Shown here in pieces: positions 1 through 5,798 of a stretch of DNA of 5,798 bases. The notes under the pieces were generated by a model. The model saw only the letters and a program-made list of their open reading frames with translations, did no database searches and had not been told where the DNA came from. This DNA is from JACQPU01 sp039961715 (GTDB lineage Bacteria; Bacteroidota; Ignavibacteria; UBA10030): NCBI GenBank assembly GCA_039961715.1, contig JABRVW010000174.1:1-5798 (forward strand). Direction: 5' to 3'. Within the stretch, counting starts at the first letter, position 1, and each line of letters opens with the position of its first letter. The translations under genes and the position numbers were made by a program.

Positions 1-387
1 TACATGGGCTGGAAAATCGGAAACACGGGATTCGAAATGATTCTCTCATCCGATCTCCCCAAAATCATTCTCAACGATGCGGCGCCGAAACTGATGGAAA
101 TTCTGGAGGATCATGGCACTCCCGCCGGACGAATTGCCCACTGGGCACTCCATCCGGGCGGACGGGCTATTCTGGATGCCCTGCAAAACGGATTGCAGCT
201 GAGCGATGAACAGATGCACCCGTCCAGAACCGTGCTCAAAACCTACGGAAACCTCTCGTCTGCCTCGATTCTCTTTGTGCTGAAGGAAATCCTCACGAAC
301 GTGCATCTGAAACGCGATGATCTCGTCTGCGCGGTGGCGTTCGGCCCGGGCCTGACAATGGAAACGGCAGTGCTGAAAGCATGCTGA
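1..387 (+). CDS. Type III polyketide synthase (chalcone/stilbene synthase family), C-terminal part, 5' end outside window
   Basis: This is the C-terminal ~128 residues of a type III PKS, an iterative homodimeric ketosynthase that extends an acyl-CoA starter with malonyl-CoA. The reading frame is open to the first base, so the ATG at position 4 is internal. Visible family landmarks are an MGWKIGNTGFEM segment, the catalytic His in WALHPGGRAIL (codon 151-153), the catalytic Asn in YGNLSSAS (codon 250-252), and AFGPGLTMET near the end, which corresponds to the family GFGPG loop with Ala in place of the first Gly. The nucleophilic Cys lies in the missing N-terminal half and cannot be checked. The stop overlaps the methyltransferase start by 7 nt (ATGCTGA), indicating one operon. 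With its methyltransferase and flavoprotein neighbours, the likely products are long-chain alkylresorcinols or alkylpyrones. The family call is firm; the product is inferred from context. Confidence 0.93.
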   Translation, partial: YMGWKIGNTGFEMILSSDLPKIILNDAAPKLMEILEDHGTPAGRIAHWALHPGGRAILDALQNGLQLSDEQMHPSRTVLKTYGNLSSASILFVLKEILTNVHLKRDDLVCAVAFGPGLTMETAVLKAC

Positions 388-1088
388 GACGCCGCTACAA
401 TCCCGAACTGATGGATGATCGCACCATCAGCAACGAACGGATGGCGCGGGCGCTGAAAGAACTGAAGCTTGTCAATCGGTACCTGGGCGGAAGAGCAACC
501 ACACGCCGGGGAATTCGCCTCCTGCAGAAAACACTGCCGGCGACCCGGCCTCTGAGCATTCTTGATCTTGGCGCCGGAGGAGCGGACGTGTTCGAAAACG
601 TGTCTCATGACGTGCACATCACGGCGATCGACCGCAACGAGGGAGCATGCCGATACATCAGAGCGCATACCCCCCATGCCGCGGTGTGCGGGGATGTGCT
701 TCAATGGCCTGTGAAAGACCGGGCGTTCGACATCGTCCATGCTTCCTTGTTTCTCCATCATTTTCGCGAGCACGACATACGGTCAATTCTTCTGACTTCC
801 CTTCGTTCGGCGCGTTATGGAGTTGTGGTGAACGACCTGCGACGGTCCATCGTTGCCTATGCAGGAATCAAACTGCTGACCGTTCTGTTTTCGAAGAGCG
901 ACATGGTCAGACACGACGGTCCACTGTCGGTGCTGCGAGGGTTTTCACGAAAGGAGCTGACGGATATTCTCCATTCATGCGGAATCAGACAATTCATTAT
1001 GAAGCGGACATGGGCCTTTCGGTGGCTGGTGGTGGTGTTGAAATCTTCGATTGAAAATCTGCAATTTCCAATTGCATCGGCGGAGTGA
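381..1088 (+). CDS. Class I SAM-dependent methyltransferase of a type III PKS cassette (SrsB-like)
   Basis: A 235-residue methyltransferase with a Rossmann fold. SAM-binding motif I is ILDLGAGGADVF (about residues 53-64). An acidic residue in AIDRNEG follows at the end of strand 2, then a GDVLQWPVKDRAFDIVHAS motif II/III region, HASLFLHHF, and a C-terminal HDGPLSVLRGFSRKEL segment. The N-terminal PELMDD segment is, as I recall, usual in methyltransferases encoded beside bacterial type III PKS genes, which supports starting at ATG 381 rather than at the later ATG 411. No strong ribosome site precedes the start. It overlaps the PKS stop by 7 nt, so translation is probably coupled. The expected role is O- or C-methylation of the phenolic or pyrone polyketide, as for SrsB in the srsABC system. 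The fold is confident; the substrate is inferred. Confidence 0.88.
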   Translation: MLRRRYNPELMDDRTISNERMARALKELKLVNRYLGGRATTRRGIRLLQKTLPATRPLSILDLGAGGADVFENVSHDVHITAIDRNEGACRYIRAHTPHAAVCGDVLQWPVKDRAFDIVHASLFLHHFREHDIRSILLTSLRSARYGVVVNDLRRSIVAYAGIKLLTVLFSKSDMVRHDGPLSVLRGFSRKELTDILHSCGIRQFIMKRTWAFRWLVVVLKSSIENLQFPIASAE

Positions 1089-2263
1089 TGGAACGGTTTG
1101 ATGCGGTGATCATTGGCGGAGGGCCGGCGGGGGCGAGCACGGCGATCGGTCTTGCACAGGGGGGAATGAGCGTCGCGGTCGTCGAAAAGAAACTCTTCCC
1201 GCGCGACGTGGTCTGTGGCGAGTTCCTCTCGCATGAGGTGCTGTCTGCCCTGAGACACGTTGGTGCTTACGAGGAGTTTCTTTCTCTCCATCCCCAGCTC
1301 ATCGCCACATTCGCGTTCATTCCGGAACACGGCCCGCGGGTGGTTCGTCCTCTTGGATTCCCCGCCGCAGCGCTCAAGCGTTCCCTGCTGGATGGCCTGC
1401 TTCTGAAAAAGGCCCGCTCGTTCGGAGCAACAGTCCTTCAGCCGGCGGAGGCGGCCGCGATCAATCGACGGGACGACGGATTTGAGGTTCTGGTCAAGAC
1501 CCCCGCAGGAATACAGACACTGCGGGCGAAGAATGTCGTGGCGGCTTACGGCCGTACCTGCATGCTCGACAAAGCCCTTCAACGCGGCTTTGCAACTGTT
1601 CGTTCGGGGATGACGGGGATTAAGTACCACATTCCGCGAAGGATGTTCAGGGATCTTCCGGAAGATCAGATCAGAATCTACTCCTCGCACAACATGTACT
1701 GCGGCCTGAACAGTGTGAACGAACAAGAAGTTGCGCTCTGCTATCTGGTCCGGGGAGACGCCACAGCGCCCCTGGAATCTTTGACCCTCTTGCTCGAACG
1801 AAACCGGAGTTTTCGCGGGCTGTTTCGGGGTGATCCCGTGGCCGCAATGAAGAGCCTTCCCCGCTCTGGAACGGGCAATGTCTTTTTCGGACCGCGAAAT
1901 CTCGTGGAGAAGGGGGTTTTCATGACGGGCGATGCGGCCGGGGTGCTTGGTCCGCTCGCTGGCGATGGAATCGGCATGGCCGTGCAGGGTGGGCGACTGC
2001 TGGCCGAGGTTCTTCTGCTGGGCGCGAGGATGGGTTCCGACAGGCAACAGATCGAGCGATCCTACGCGACGGAATGGCGGCGAAGGTTTGCAGGACGCCT
2101 CAAAACAGCGGCGATCCTCCAGAGGCTCGCGATGAATCCATTGACTGCCGGGACCGGCGCCCTGGTGATGACGGCATTCCCGGTGGTTCTTGACGCCATG
2201 ATCCGCAGAACACGGGAGCGGATGCCGGTGCATTCTCCCGTGCCAACCCCATCAGGCTGGTGA
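1088..2263 (+). CDS. FAD-dependent oxidoreductase (SrsC-like / geranylgeranyl-reductase-like flavoprotein)
   Basis: A 391-residue flavoprotein. The N-terminal dinucleotide-binding motif AVIIGGGPAGAST (GxGxxG at residues 10-15) is followed by a strand ending in Glu (VAVVEKKLFPRD), which binds the ADP ribose. A VCGEFLS segment follows. The second FAD motif, MTGDAAGVLGPLAGDGIGMA, starts near residue 279 and contacts the flavin phosphate and ribityl. This is the group-A monooxygenase/geranylgeranyl reductase architecture, and the length is typical. I chose ATG 1088, which forms a TGATG overlap with the methyltransferase stop; an in-frame GTG at 1085 is an alternative. A GGCGGAG lies only about 2 nt upstream, so coupling probably drives initiation. 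In srsABC the third enzyme hydroxylates the methylated alkylresorcinol toward a quinone. A reductase acting on a side chain is also possible. Confidence 0.88.
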   Translation: MERFDAVIIGGGPAGASTAIGLAQGGMSVAVVEKKLFPRDVVCGEFLSHEVLSALRHVGAYEEFLSLHPQLIATFAFIPEHGPRVVRPLGFPAAALKRSLLDGLLLKKARSFGATVLQPAEAAAINRRDDGFEVLVKTPAGIQTLRAKNVVAAYGRTCMLDKALQRGFATVRSGMTGIKYHIPRRMFRDLPEDQIRIYSSHNMYCGLNSVNEQEVALCYLVRGDATAPLESLTLLLERNRSFRGLFRGDPVAAMKSLPRSGTGNVFFGPRNLVEKGVFMTGDAAGVLGPLAGDGIGMAVQGGRLLAEVLLLGARMGSDRQQIERSYATEWRRRFAGRLKTAAILQRLAMNPLTAGTGALVMTAFPVVLDAMIRRTRERMPVHSPVPTPSGW

Positions 2264-2332
2264 GCGCCTGGCGATCCAAGTGCATCGCTGAGACCCGTCC
2301 CGCGCCGGCACTCACCCTCCTGATTCTGCAAC

Positions 2333-2707
2333 TTACTCGCTGGCAACCGAGGGGCGCAGGGCCGTCAGACGGGCAAGCGTGAAGGCCCCGACGGCCATGA
2401 CAAGATCGCGCACCGCAACATCAAAATAACCGCCGCCTGCGATCAGACTGAGAGCAATGCAAATCAACCACCCCATCACAATGTAAGCGCCAAGGAGCGG
2501 ACGGACGAGAACCGTCACCCCTGCCGCCACCTCAATCACGCCGACGATTCCCATGAACGTGGCCCCGCTCACGGGAAGAAGATCAACCAGCCAGCCGGCC
2601 AGATATGTCTGCCAGTCCACCAGAATATTCGTGAACTTGTCAAGCCCGGCAACAATCGGTACCAGACCGTACGTCATCCTCAGGGTTTTCCAAACTGAGT
2701 CGTTCAT
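2333..2707 (-). CDS. DoxX-family small membrane protein
   Basis: A 124-residue integral membrane protein with four predicted helices, at about residues 8-26, 49-67, 72-90 and 97-115. The GLDKF motif near the end of helix 1, a helix 2 of the FMGIVGVIEVAAGV type, and a final helix opened by DVAVRDLVMAVGAF with LARL are typical of DoxX-like proteins. These are linked to quinone-dependent or thiol-linked redox functions in some systems, for example the Mycobacterium tuberculosis DoxX-SodA-SseA complex. The biochemical role of this copy is unknown. The start is set by a strong AGGAGG 7 nt upstream. It is divergent from the ECF sigma gene and shares an identical promoter motif with it, so it is probably a target of that sigma factor. 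Its 3' end faces the flavoprotein gene. Confidence 0.85.
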   Translation of the reverse strand: MNDSVWKTLRMTYGLVPIVAGLDKFTNILVDWQTYLAGWLVDLLPVSGATFMGIVGVIEVAAGVTVLVRPLLGAYIVMGWLICIALSLIAGGGYFDVAVRDLVMAVGAFTLARLTALRPSVASE

Positions 2708-2714
2708 GAAGAAT

Positions 2715-2720
2715 CCTCCT
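2715..2720 (-). promoter_or_regulatory. Ribosome binding site of the DoxX gene
   Basis: On the minus strand AGGAGG is followed by a 7-nt spacer and the ATG at 2707. It is the strongest Shine-Dalgarno match seen in the window and fixes the DoxX start. Confidence 0.85.
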
Positions 2721-2743
2721 CAAAGGTTTGCTGAACGTTCAAC

Positions 2744-2774
2744 CATTAGAGCAGGAAAGGTGCCCGAGGTTACA
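2744..2774 (-). promoter_or_regulatory. Predicted ECF-type promoter of the DoxX gene
   Basis: The minus strand reads TGTAACCT (2774-2767), a 16-bp spacer (2766-2751) and TCTAATG (2750-2744). The AAC core in the upstream box and a TCTAA-like downstream box at 16 bp are the hallmarks of ECF sigma promoters. Known comparisons are the E. coli sigma-E consensus (GGAACTT, about 16 bp, TCTGA/TCTAA) and the TGTAAC -35 box of B. subtilis sigma-X. Transcription would start near 2737, leaving a leader of about 30 nt. Exactly the same boxes and spacing occur on the other strand upstream of the sigma gene, which is the main support. Confidence 0.7.
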
Positions 2775-2794
2775 GGAACGGGGGAGTGTAACCT
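2767..2794. repeat. Perfect 8-bp inverted repeat between the divergent genes
   Basis: AGGTTACA (2767-2774) and TGTAACCT (2787-2794) are perfect inverted copies separated by 12 bp that include a run of five G. The two arms are best read as the -35 boxes of two back-to-back promoters. A hairpin followed by TTTT (2794-2797) could resemble a + strand terminator, but the matching -10 boxes further out make the promoter reading more economical. A dimeric regulator with a spacing of two helical turns (20 bp arm to arm) could also bind here. Confidence 0.75.
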
Positions 2795-2817
2795 TTTGTT
2801 CAAACGTGTATCTAATG
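2787..2817 (+). promoter_or_regulatory. Predicted ECF-type, probably autoregulated, promoter of the sigma factor gene
   Basis: The plus strand reads TGTAACCT (2787-2794), a 16-bp spacer (2795-2810) and TCTAATG (2811-2817). It is identical in boxes and spacing to the element facing the DoxX gene. Transcription would start near 2824, leaving a leader of about 30 nt before the ATG at 2854. Many ECF sigma factors activate their own promoter, which fits this arrangement. TCTAAT is also five of six to the housekeeping -10 TATAAT, but the upstream box does not resemble TTGACA. Confidence 0.7.
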
Positions 2818-2853
2818 AACGGAGACTCGTAACAAGCGGAAAGTGCATCGCTC

Positions 2854-3522
2854 ATGATGGAAGCATCCACGGCGACGGAAACCCTTTCGGATGAAGAGGT
2901 CGTATCGAGGGTCCTGCGGGGTGAAAAAGGACTGTTCGAACTCATCATACGACGGCATAACGAACGGTTGTTCAGAATAAGCCGTTCGTACGTGCGTGAT
3001 GACGACGAGGCGGAAGATATCATGCAGGAGGCCTACGTCAAGGCCTACGAACAGCTTCCCCGGTTCGAGGGCCGGTCGCAGTTCGCAACCTGGCTCATCC
3101 GGATCCTGATCAATGAAGCGCTCGCCCGTGTACGGCGCCGGCAGAGGATGGTGCCGGAGGCCGGATCAGTGTTTGAAGACAAATCCCTCGAGGAGTCCTT
3201 GCAGGCTCATGAACGGGAAAACCCCGACGAACAGGTCATGACCATGGAACTTCGCAACGCGCTCGAAAAGGCAATCGACGACCTGCCCGATCACTACCGC
3301 CAGGTGTATGTGATGCGGGAGGTCGAGCATCTGAGCGTTGCCGAGACGGCATCATGTCTGGGAATCACAGAAACGAATGTGAAGGTACGTGTGAACCGTG
3401 CAAAGGAGATGCTGAGGAGGAACCTTGAGGGGATCTACGGAGACACCGAAGTTTACGGGTTTCATCTGGACCGGTGTAACCGGATCGTTCGAAGGGTGCT
3501 TGAACGAGTGCGACGGTATTGA
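2854..3522 (+). CDS. ECF subfamily RNA polymerase sigma factor with C-terminal extension
   Basis: A 222-residue sigma-70-family ECF factor that directs RNA polymerase to stress-type promoters. Sigma region 2 spans about residues 28-97, with DEAEDIMQEAYVKAY and RFEGRSQFATWLIRILINEAL characteristic of regions 2.1-2.4. A Glu/Asp-rich linker follows at about 105-130. Sigma region 4 spans about 133-188, with the DLPDHYRQVYVMREVEHLS start and a helix-turn-helix at VAETASCLGITETNVKVRVNRA. After region 4 there is a short conserved-looking tail, YGFHLDRCNRIVRRVLERV (about 201-219), seen in a subset of ECF factors. Tandem ATGs at 2854 and 2857 are both possible starts; only a weak GCGGAAAG lies upstream. 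No anti-sigma gene is adjacent: the next gene is convergent. Identical divergent promoter motifs suggest that it activates itself and the DoxX gene. Confidence 0.93.
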   Translation: MMEASTATETLSDEEVVSRVLRGEKGLFELIIRRHNERLFRISRSYVRDDDEAEDIMQEAYVKAYEQLPRFEGRSQFATWLIRILINEALARVRRRQRMVPEAGSVFEDKSLEESLQAHERENPDEQVMTMELRNALEKAIDDLPDHYRQVYVMREVEHLSVAETASCLGITETNVKVRVNRAKEMLRRNLEGIYGDTEVYGFHLDRCNRIVRRVLERVRRY

Positions 3523-3568
3523 GGCAGCTCCGGGAAATTTGAAACAGCACCGGAAAGTTTCGGCCTGC

Positions 3569-4054
3569 TTACTGTGCCTTTGGTGTACGGGTTATGTAGA
3601 ACATCATCAATGCGCCCACCACGATTCCGATCAAGGTCATGCCAATCCAATCGGACTCCGTGGTACCCCCTGAACCCCTGCTGGAAAGGCCCGGGAGAGA
3701 GTTGGGATTGAACAGATGATGGAAGAATCCGGATTGTGACGGGTCGATCATGTCCGCGTTCCAGATGCTCGAGGCAATGATGAAGGTGAGGTATTGTGTA
3801 AGTCCGGCAAGCAGCGCGGCCATCACAATGTACGTCGCACGCGACGGAAGGGCTTGTTGTTCCTCGGGGGAAGCAGCAGCCACCTTCTTTTGCCGATCCC
3901 ATCCGAGGTAAACACCTCCGAGGGGCAGAAGGATTGCGACCGTGAGCCAACGATCGCTGAAGGATGTGTCCGAGGAAGCAAGCCACCAGATGAGCAGTGA
4001 GCTGATCATCACCCCCGCAACCCCCAGGGCAAGACCGAACGACCATGGCCGCAT
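3569..4054 (-). CDS. Uncharacterised four-helix membrane protein
   Basis: I do not recognise this 161-residue protein. Four hydrophobic helices are visible at about residues 6-26, 36-52, 73-98 and 136-154. The loop between helices 2 and 3 (WDRQKKVAAASPEEQQ) is charged and probably cytoplasmic, giving an N-in/C-in topology. The loop between helices 3 and 4 (about 99-135), containing FHHLFNP and a Gly/Ser-rich GLSSRGSGG stretch, would then face outward. The longest open frame starts at a GTG at 4069, but AAGGAG sits 6 nt upstream of the ATG at 4054, so that ATG is the better start. The gene lies 130 bp downstream of the glycosidase on the same strand and converges with the sigma gene. Coding status is supported by membrane periodicity and the ribosome site; function is unknown. 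Confidence 0.72.
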   Translation of the reverse strand: MRPWSFGLALGVAGVMISSLLIWWLASSDTSFSDRWLTVAILLPLGGVYLGWDRQKKVAAASPEEQQALPSRATYIVMAALLAGLTQYLTFIIASSIWNADMIDPSQSGFFHHLFNPNSLPGLSSRGSGGTTESDWIGMTLIGIVVGALMMFYITRTPKAQ

Positions 4055-4060
4055 GGTGAT

Positions 4061-4085
4061 CTCCTTCACAGAGTTTGTGTGAAAA
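4061..4085 (-). promoter_or_regulatory. Shine-Dalgarno of the membrane protein gene at the foot of a potential mRNA hairpin
   Basis: The minus-strand transcript reads UUUUCACA (4085-4078), a 7-nt loop, then UGUGAAGG (4070-4063): six Watson-Crick pairs and two G-U pairs. The Shine-Dalgarno AAGGAG (4066-4061) overlaps the right arm by four bases, and the ATG is 6 nt further on. The ribosome site itself is well supported. Occlusion by the hairpin is a suggestion, because the stem is short and AU/GU-rich at its base. Confidence 0.5.
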
Positions 4086-4184
4086 GTCTTTGACTGCGTG
4101 TGACCAGGACCGAAAAAAATCCGACCAAGATACGTTCTTTTCGAATACAGAGCAAGAGGGGAAGACGGGAGAACTGATCGTTCG

Positions 4185-5798
4185 CTATTTCAAGCTTATT
4201 TCGATCTTCTTCCGGACAAAGCCGCCCGTCGGCGCAGTTGGGAAACGGATTTCGACCCCATCGTTTTTTCGGATACAACCTGAGACACTCGCGACCATGT
4301 CTCCGCGAACGAACGTCAGATCGTAGTTCATCCCTGCAAGTCCCTCGATTTCGACGAAGAGGCTCTTTCCGCGCCACTCCTGAGAAATGATCTTGAGCCC
4401 CTTGTTTGGCTCTCCTGTTGTTGTCATGATCTCAGGCGCAAGAAGGGCAAATCCCCCTTCATATTCCAATTCGATCAAAGCTTCTTTCCCCACCGTGCAT
4501 TGAATGAGAAGATCAGACCCCTCACTCGAAGCATTGACTTCCTTTCGATCTCCCGTAACCTGGTGACGAATAACGCTGCTCCCGGGTGAAAGCCTTTCCC
4601 GGAACTTCAGGGTGTATTGCTCTCTTGCTGTCGATGTGATCTTCCAAGCCTTCCTGGACCCGTTATCGCTGAATTCAAAGGAAAAGAAATCGTTTCCAAC
4701 CCGGTAGTTGCGAATCGTCAGAGTGCGCCAATCTGCCGGAAGCTGTGGCGAAAACCAGATAGTACGTGAGCCGGCGTCTGCCTCAAGTCCAAGCATTCCG
4801 CGCACCAGAGGAAGCACGACACCTGCAGTGCAGAACCCCTGATGGGAAACAGCTTCCTGGGGCCAGATATTGAGGGCGCCCGAGAAGACCTCTGTTACAG
4901 AACCCAGGGCGTTGTCAAACGTGTGACGGACGGAGGCCATGAGCGAATTGTATCCCTGCAAAGCAAAGCCGTGTTTGTATTGTGCCGTGGCGACCCAGCT
5001 TGTCAGAAACGGCCACACGGCGCCGTAATTGTAGTTCAGCGGCTCGAAATACGCGCTCTTGTTGGAAATGCTCCGGATACCCCAGTCCGTGGTAAGCTCC
5101 GATGAATTCAGCTTCGCCAGTGTTTTGGAGCTTCGCTCAGGATTGCCCAGCTCCCAGTGCAGACCAACTGAGCTCCACGGGGAAACAATGTCCACATGTT
5201 GTCCTGTTGCAGTGAAAGCATACGCGTATTGCTGTTTTTGTGGATCCCAGAACTTCTCATCCCAGGCCCTTGCAGCCGTCGATGCATACCGTTGGGCTTT
5301 TGTTACGTAGGCGTCGTCTCCAACCGCGCGGGCCAGATCGGCCATGGCCTTTGCTGCCCGCACCCAGACCGCACCGGTGTAAACGTCTGATTGAATATCC
5401 GTCAGCGGCCCGTACTCCATCGCGCCTAATCCGGCCTTCTTGTTGTCCATGAGCCCGTCTCCGTTCCCGTCGGTCGCCAGCGACCATTCGTACGCGCGCA
5501 CAATCGATTGCCAGCTGTTCTTGATGAATTGCAGATCGCCGGACATTCGGTAATAGTCGAACATTGCACAAATGTAGAACGGGCTTGTGTCTCCATGGAT
5601 GTATGCGTAAGGATAATCCTTGAACCAATTGATGTATCCGGCTCCCTGAGACACCTCGTGCGGCATCTTTCCATCGTCCCGCTGGAACTTTTGCGTAAAC
5701 GCGAGAGCGTCTTTCACGGTTTCAAAGGCCCCAAGGCTGTTGAGGCTGAAGGAATTGATGTAGGTGTCGCCTCCGAAAAACCAGCCAAACCCCGGCCG
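4185..5798 (-). CDS. Glycogen-debranching / amylo-alpha-1,6-glucosidase-like glycoside hydrolase, N-terminal part outside window
   Basis: At least 537 C-terminal residues of a glycosidase with an (alpha/alpha)6 barrel. The frame is open to the window edge. The GTG at 5717 is internal, because 27 further codons reading GFGWFFGGDTYINSF and onward match the usual beginning of the barrel in this family. Barrel landmarks in order are FQRDDGKMPHEVSQGAG, DYPYAYIHGDTSPFYI, DGNGDGLMDN, DIQSDVYTGAVWVRAA, FEPLNYNYGAVWPFLTSW and AVSHQGFCTAGVVLPLVRG. A beta-sandwich-like C-terminal domain follows, from about base 4780 down to the TAG at 4185. Such enzymes hydrolyse alpha-linked glucans or oligosaccharides. 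Substrate and localisation cannot be judged without the N-terminus, where any signal peptide would lie. Related barrels (GH63, GH78, GH37) are alternatives for the exact family. Confidence 0.8.
   Translation of the reverse strand, partial: RPGFGWFFGGDTYINSFSLNSLGAFETVKDALAFTQKFQRDDGKMPHEVSQGAGYINWFKDYPYAYIHGDTSPFYICAMFDYYRMSGDLQFIKNSWQSIVRAYEWSLATDGNGDGLMDNKKAGLGAMEYGPLTDIQSDVYTGAVWVRAAKAMADLARAVGDDAYVTKAQRYASTAARAWDEKFWDPQKQQYAYAFTATGQHVDIVSPWSSVGLHWELGNPERSSKTLAKLNSSELTTDWGIRSISNKSAYFEPLNYNYGAVWPFLTSWVATAQYKHGFALQGYNSLMASVRHTFDNALGSVTEVFSGALNIWPQEAVSHQGFCTAGVVLPLVRGMLGLEADAGSRTIWFSPQLPADWRTLTIRNYRVGNDFFSFEFSDNGSRKAWKITSTAREQYTLKFRERLSPGSSVIRHQVTGDRKEVNASSEGSDLLIQCTVGKEALIELEYEGGFALLAPEIMTTTGEPNKGLKIISQEWRGKSLFVEIEGLAGMNYDLTFVRGDMVASVSGCIRKNDGVEIRFPTAPTGGFVRKKIEISLK

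Noticed and set aside
857..2233. 458-codon open frame on the minus strand opposite the methyltransferase and flavoprotein genes
   Set aside because: Its translation is Arg/His/Ser-rich without domains, and it lies wholly antisense to two well-supported enzymes. It is a GC-driven shadow.
2271..2288. GCGAT-N8-ATCGC dyad in the gap between the flavoprotein and DoxX genes
   Set aside because: A 5-bp stem with no following T tract on either strand is not a convincing terminator.
3475..3482. Further TGTAAC copy inside the end of the sigma gene
   Set aside because: No TCTAA-like box follows at 16-17 bp and it lies within coding sequence, so it is not a third promoter of the set.
3525..3564. Imperfect 20-bp tandem repeat (CAGCtCCGGgAAAtTT / CAGCaCCGGaAAgTTT) after the sigma gene
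   Set aside because: Only two diverged copies, 13 of 16 matching in the core, with no hairpin plus T-run. It is too weak to call a terminator or a functional repeat.
3462..4046. 194-codon minus-strand open frame overlapping the membrane protein and the sigma gene end
   Set aside because: It is Cys/His/Arg-rich with no recognisable features. The overlapping frame 3569-4054 has membrane helices and a ribosome site.
4066..4082. TCACA-N7-TGTGA as a CRP-like operator
   Set aside because: CRP sites are TGTGA-N6-TCACA; here the half-sites are in the opposite order and the spacing is wrong. It is better explained as a small hairpin.
4127..4155. Minus-strand TTGCTC-N17-TATCTT as a promoter for the membrane protein gene
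   Set aside because: Spacing is ideal but only three and four of six bases match the housekeeping boxes, so it is no better than chance in an AT-rich gap.

Overview
The window holds seven protein genes: five complete and two cut by the window edges. There are no RNA genes, insertion sequences or CRISPR arrays that I can see. Moderate GC, tightly packed genes, an ECF sigma factor and a secondary-metabolite cassette suggest a free-living environmental bacterium. The sequence alone does not fix the phylum. I lean weakly to a Gram-negative lineage such as Bacteroidota/Ignavibacteria relatives, Acidobacteriota or Gemmatimonadota.

Region 1 (1-2263, + strand) is a translationally coupled cassette of three genes: the C-terminal part of a type III polyketide synthase, a class I SAM-dependent methyltransferase and an FAD-dependent oxidoreductase. 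The genes overlap by 7 nt and 1 nt. The order PKS-methyltransferase-flavoprotein matches phenolic-lipid operons such as Streptomyces griseus srsABC. The likely product is a methylated and oxidised alkylresorcinol, alkylquinone or alkylpyrone lipid.

Region 2 (2333-3522) is a divergent pair: a DoxX-family four-helix membrane protein on the - strand and an ECF sigma factor on the + strand. The 146-bp gap between them carries the most striking signal in the window. Both strands read TGTAACCT-N16-TCTAATG, with identical boxes and identical spacing, mirrored around position 2780.5. Both elements look like ECF-type promoters, and each would start transcription roughly 30 nt before its gene. The simplest model is that the sigma factor activates itself and the DoxX gene from this shared region. 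No anti-sigma gene lies next to it.

Region 3 (3569-5798, - strand) holds an unrecognised four-helix membrane protein and, upstream of it, the C-terminal catalytic portion of a glycogen-debranching/amylo-alpha-1,6-glucosidase-like glycoside hydrolase that runs off the right edge. The membrane protein should start at the ATG at 4054, not the GTG at 4069. Its Shine-Dalgarno sequence lies at the foot of a small potential mRNA hairpin.

No gap exceeds 300 bases. The 69-bp convergent gap 2264-2332 and the 46-bp convergent gap 3523-3568 contain no convincing terminator.
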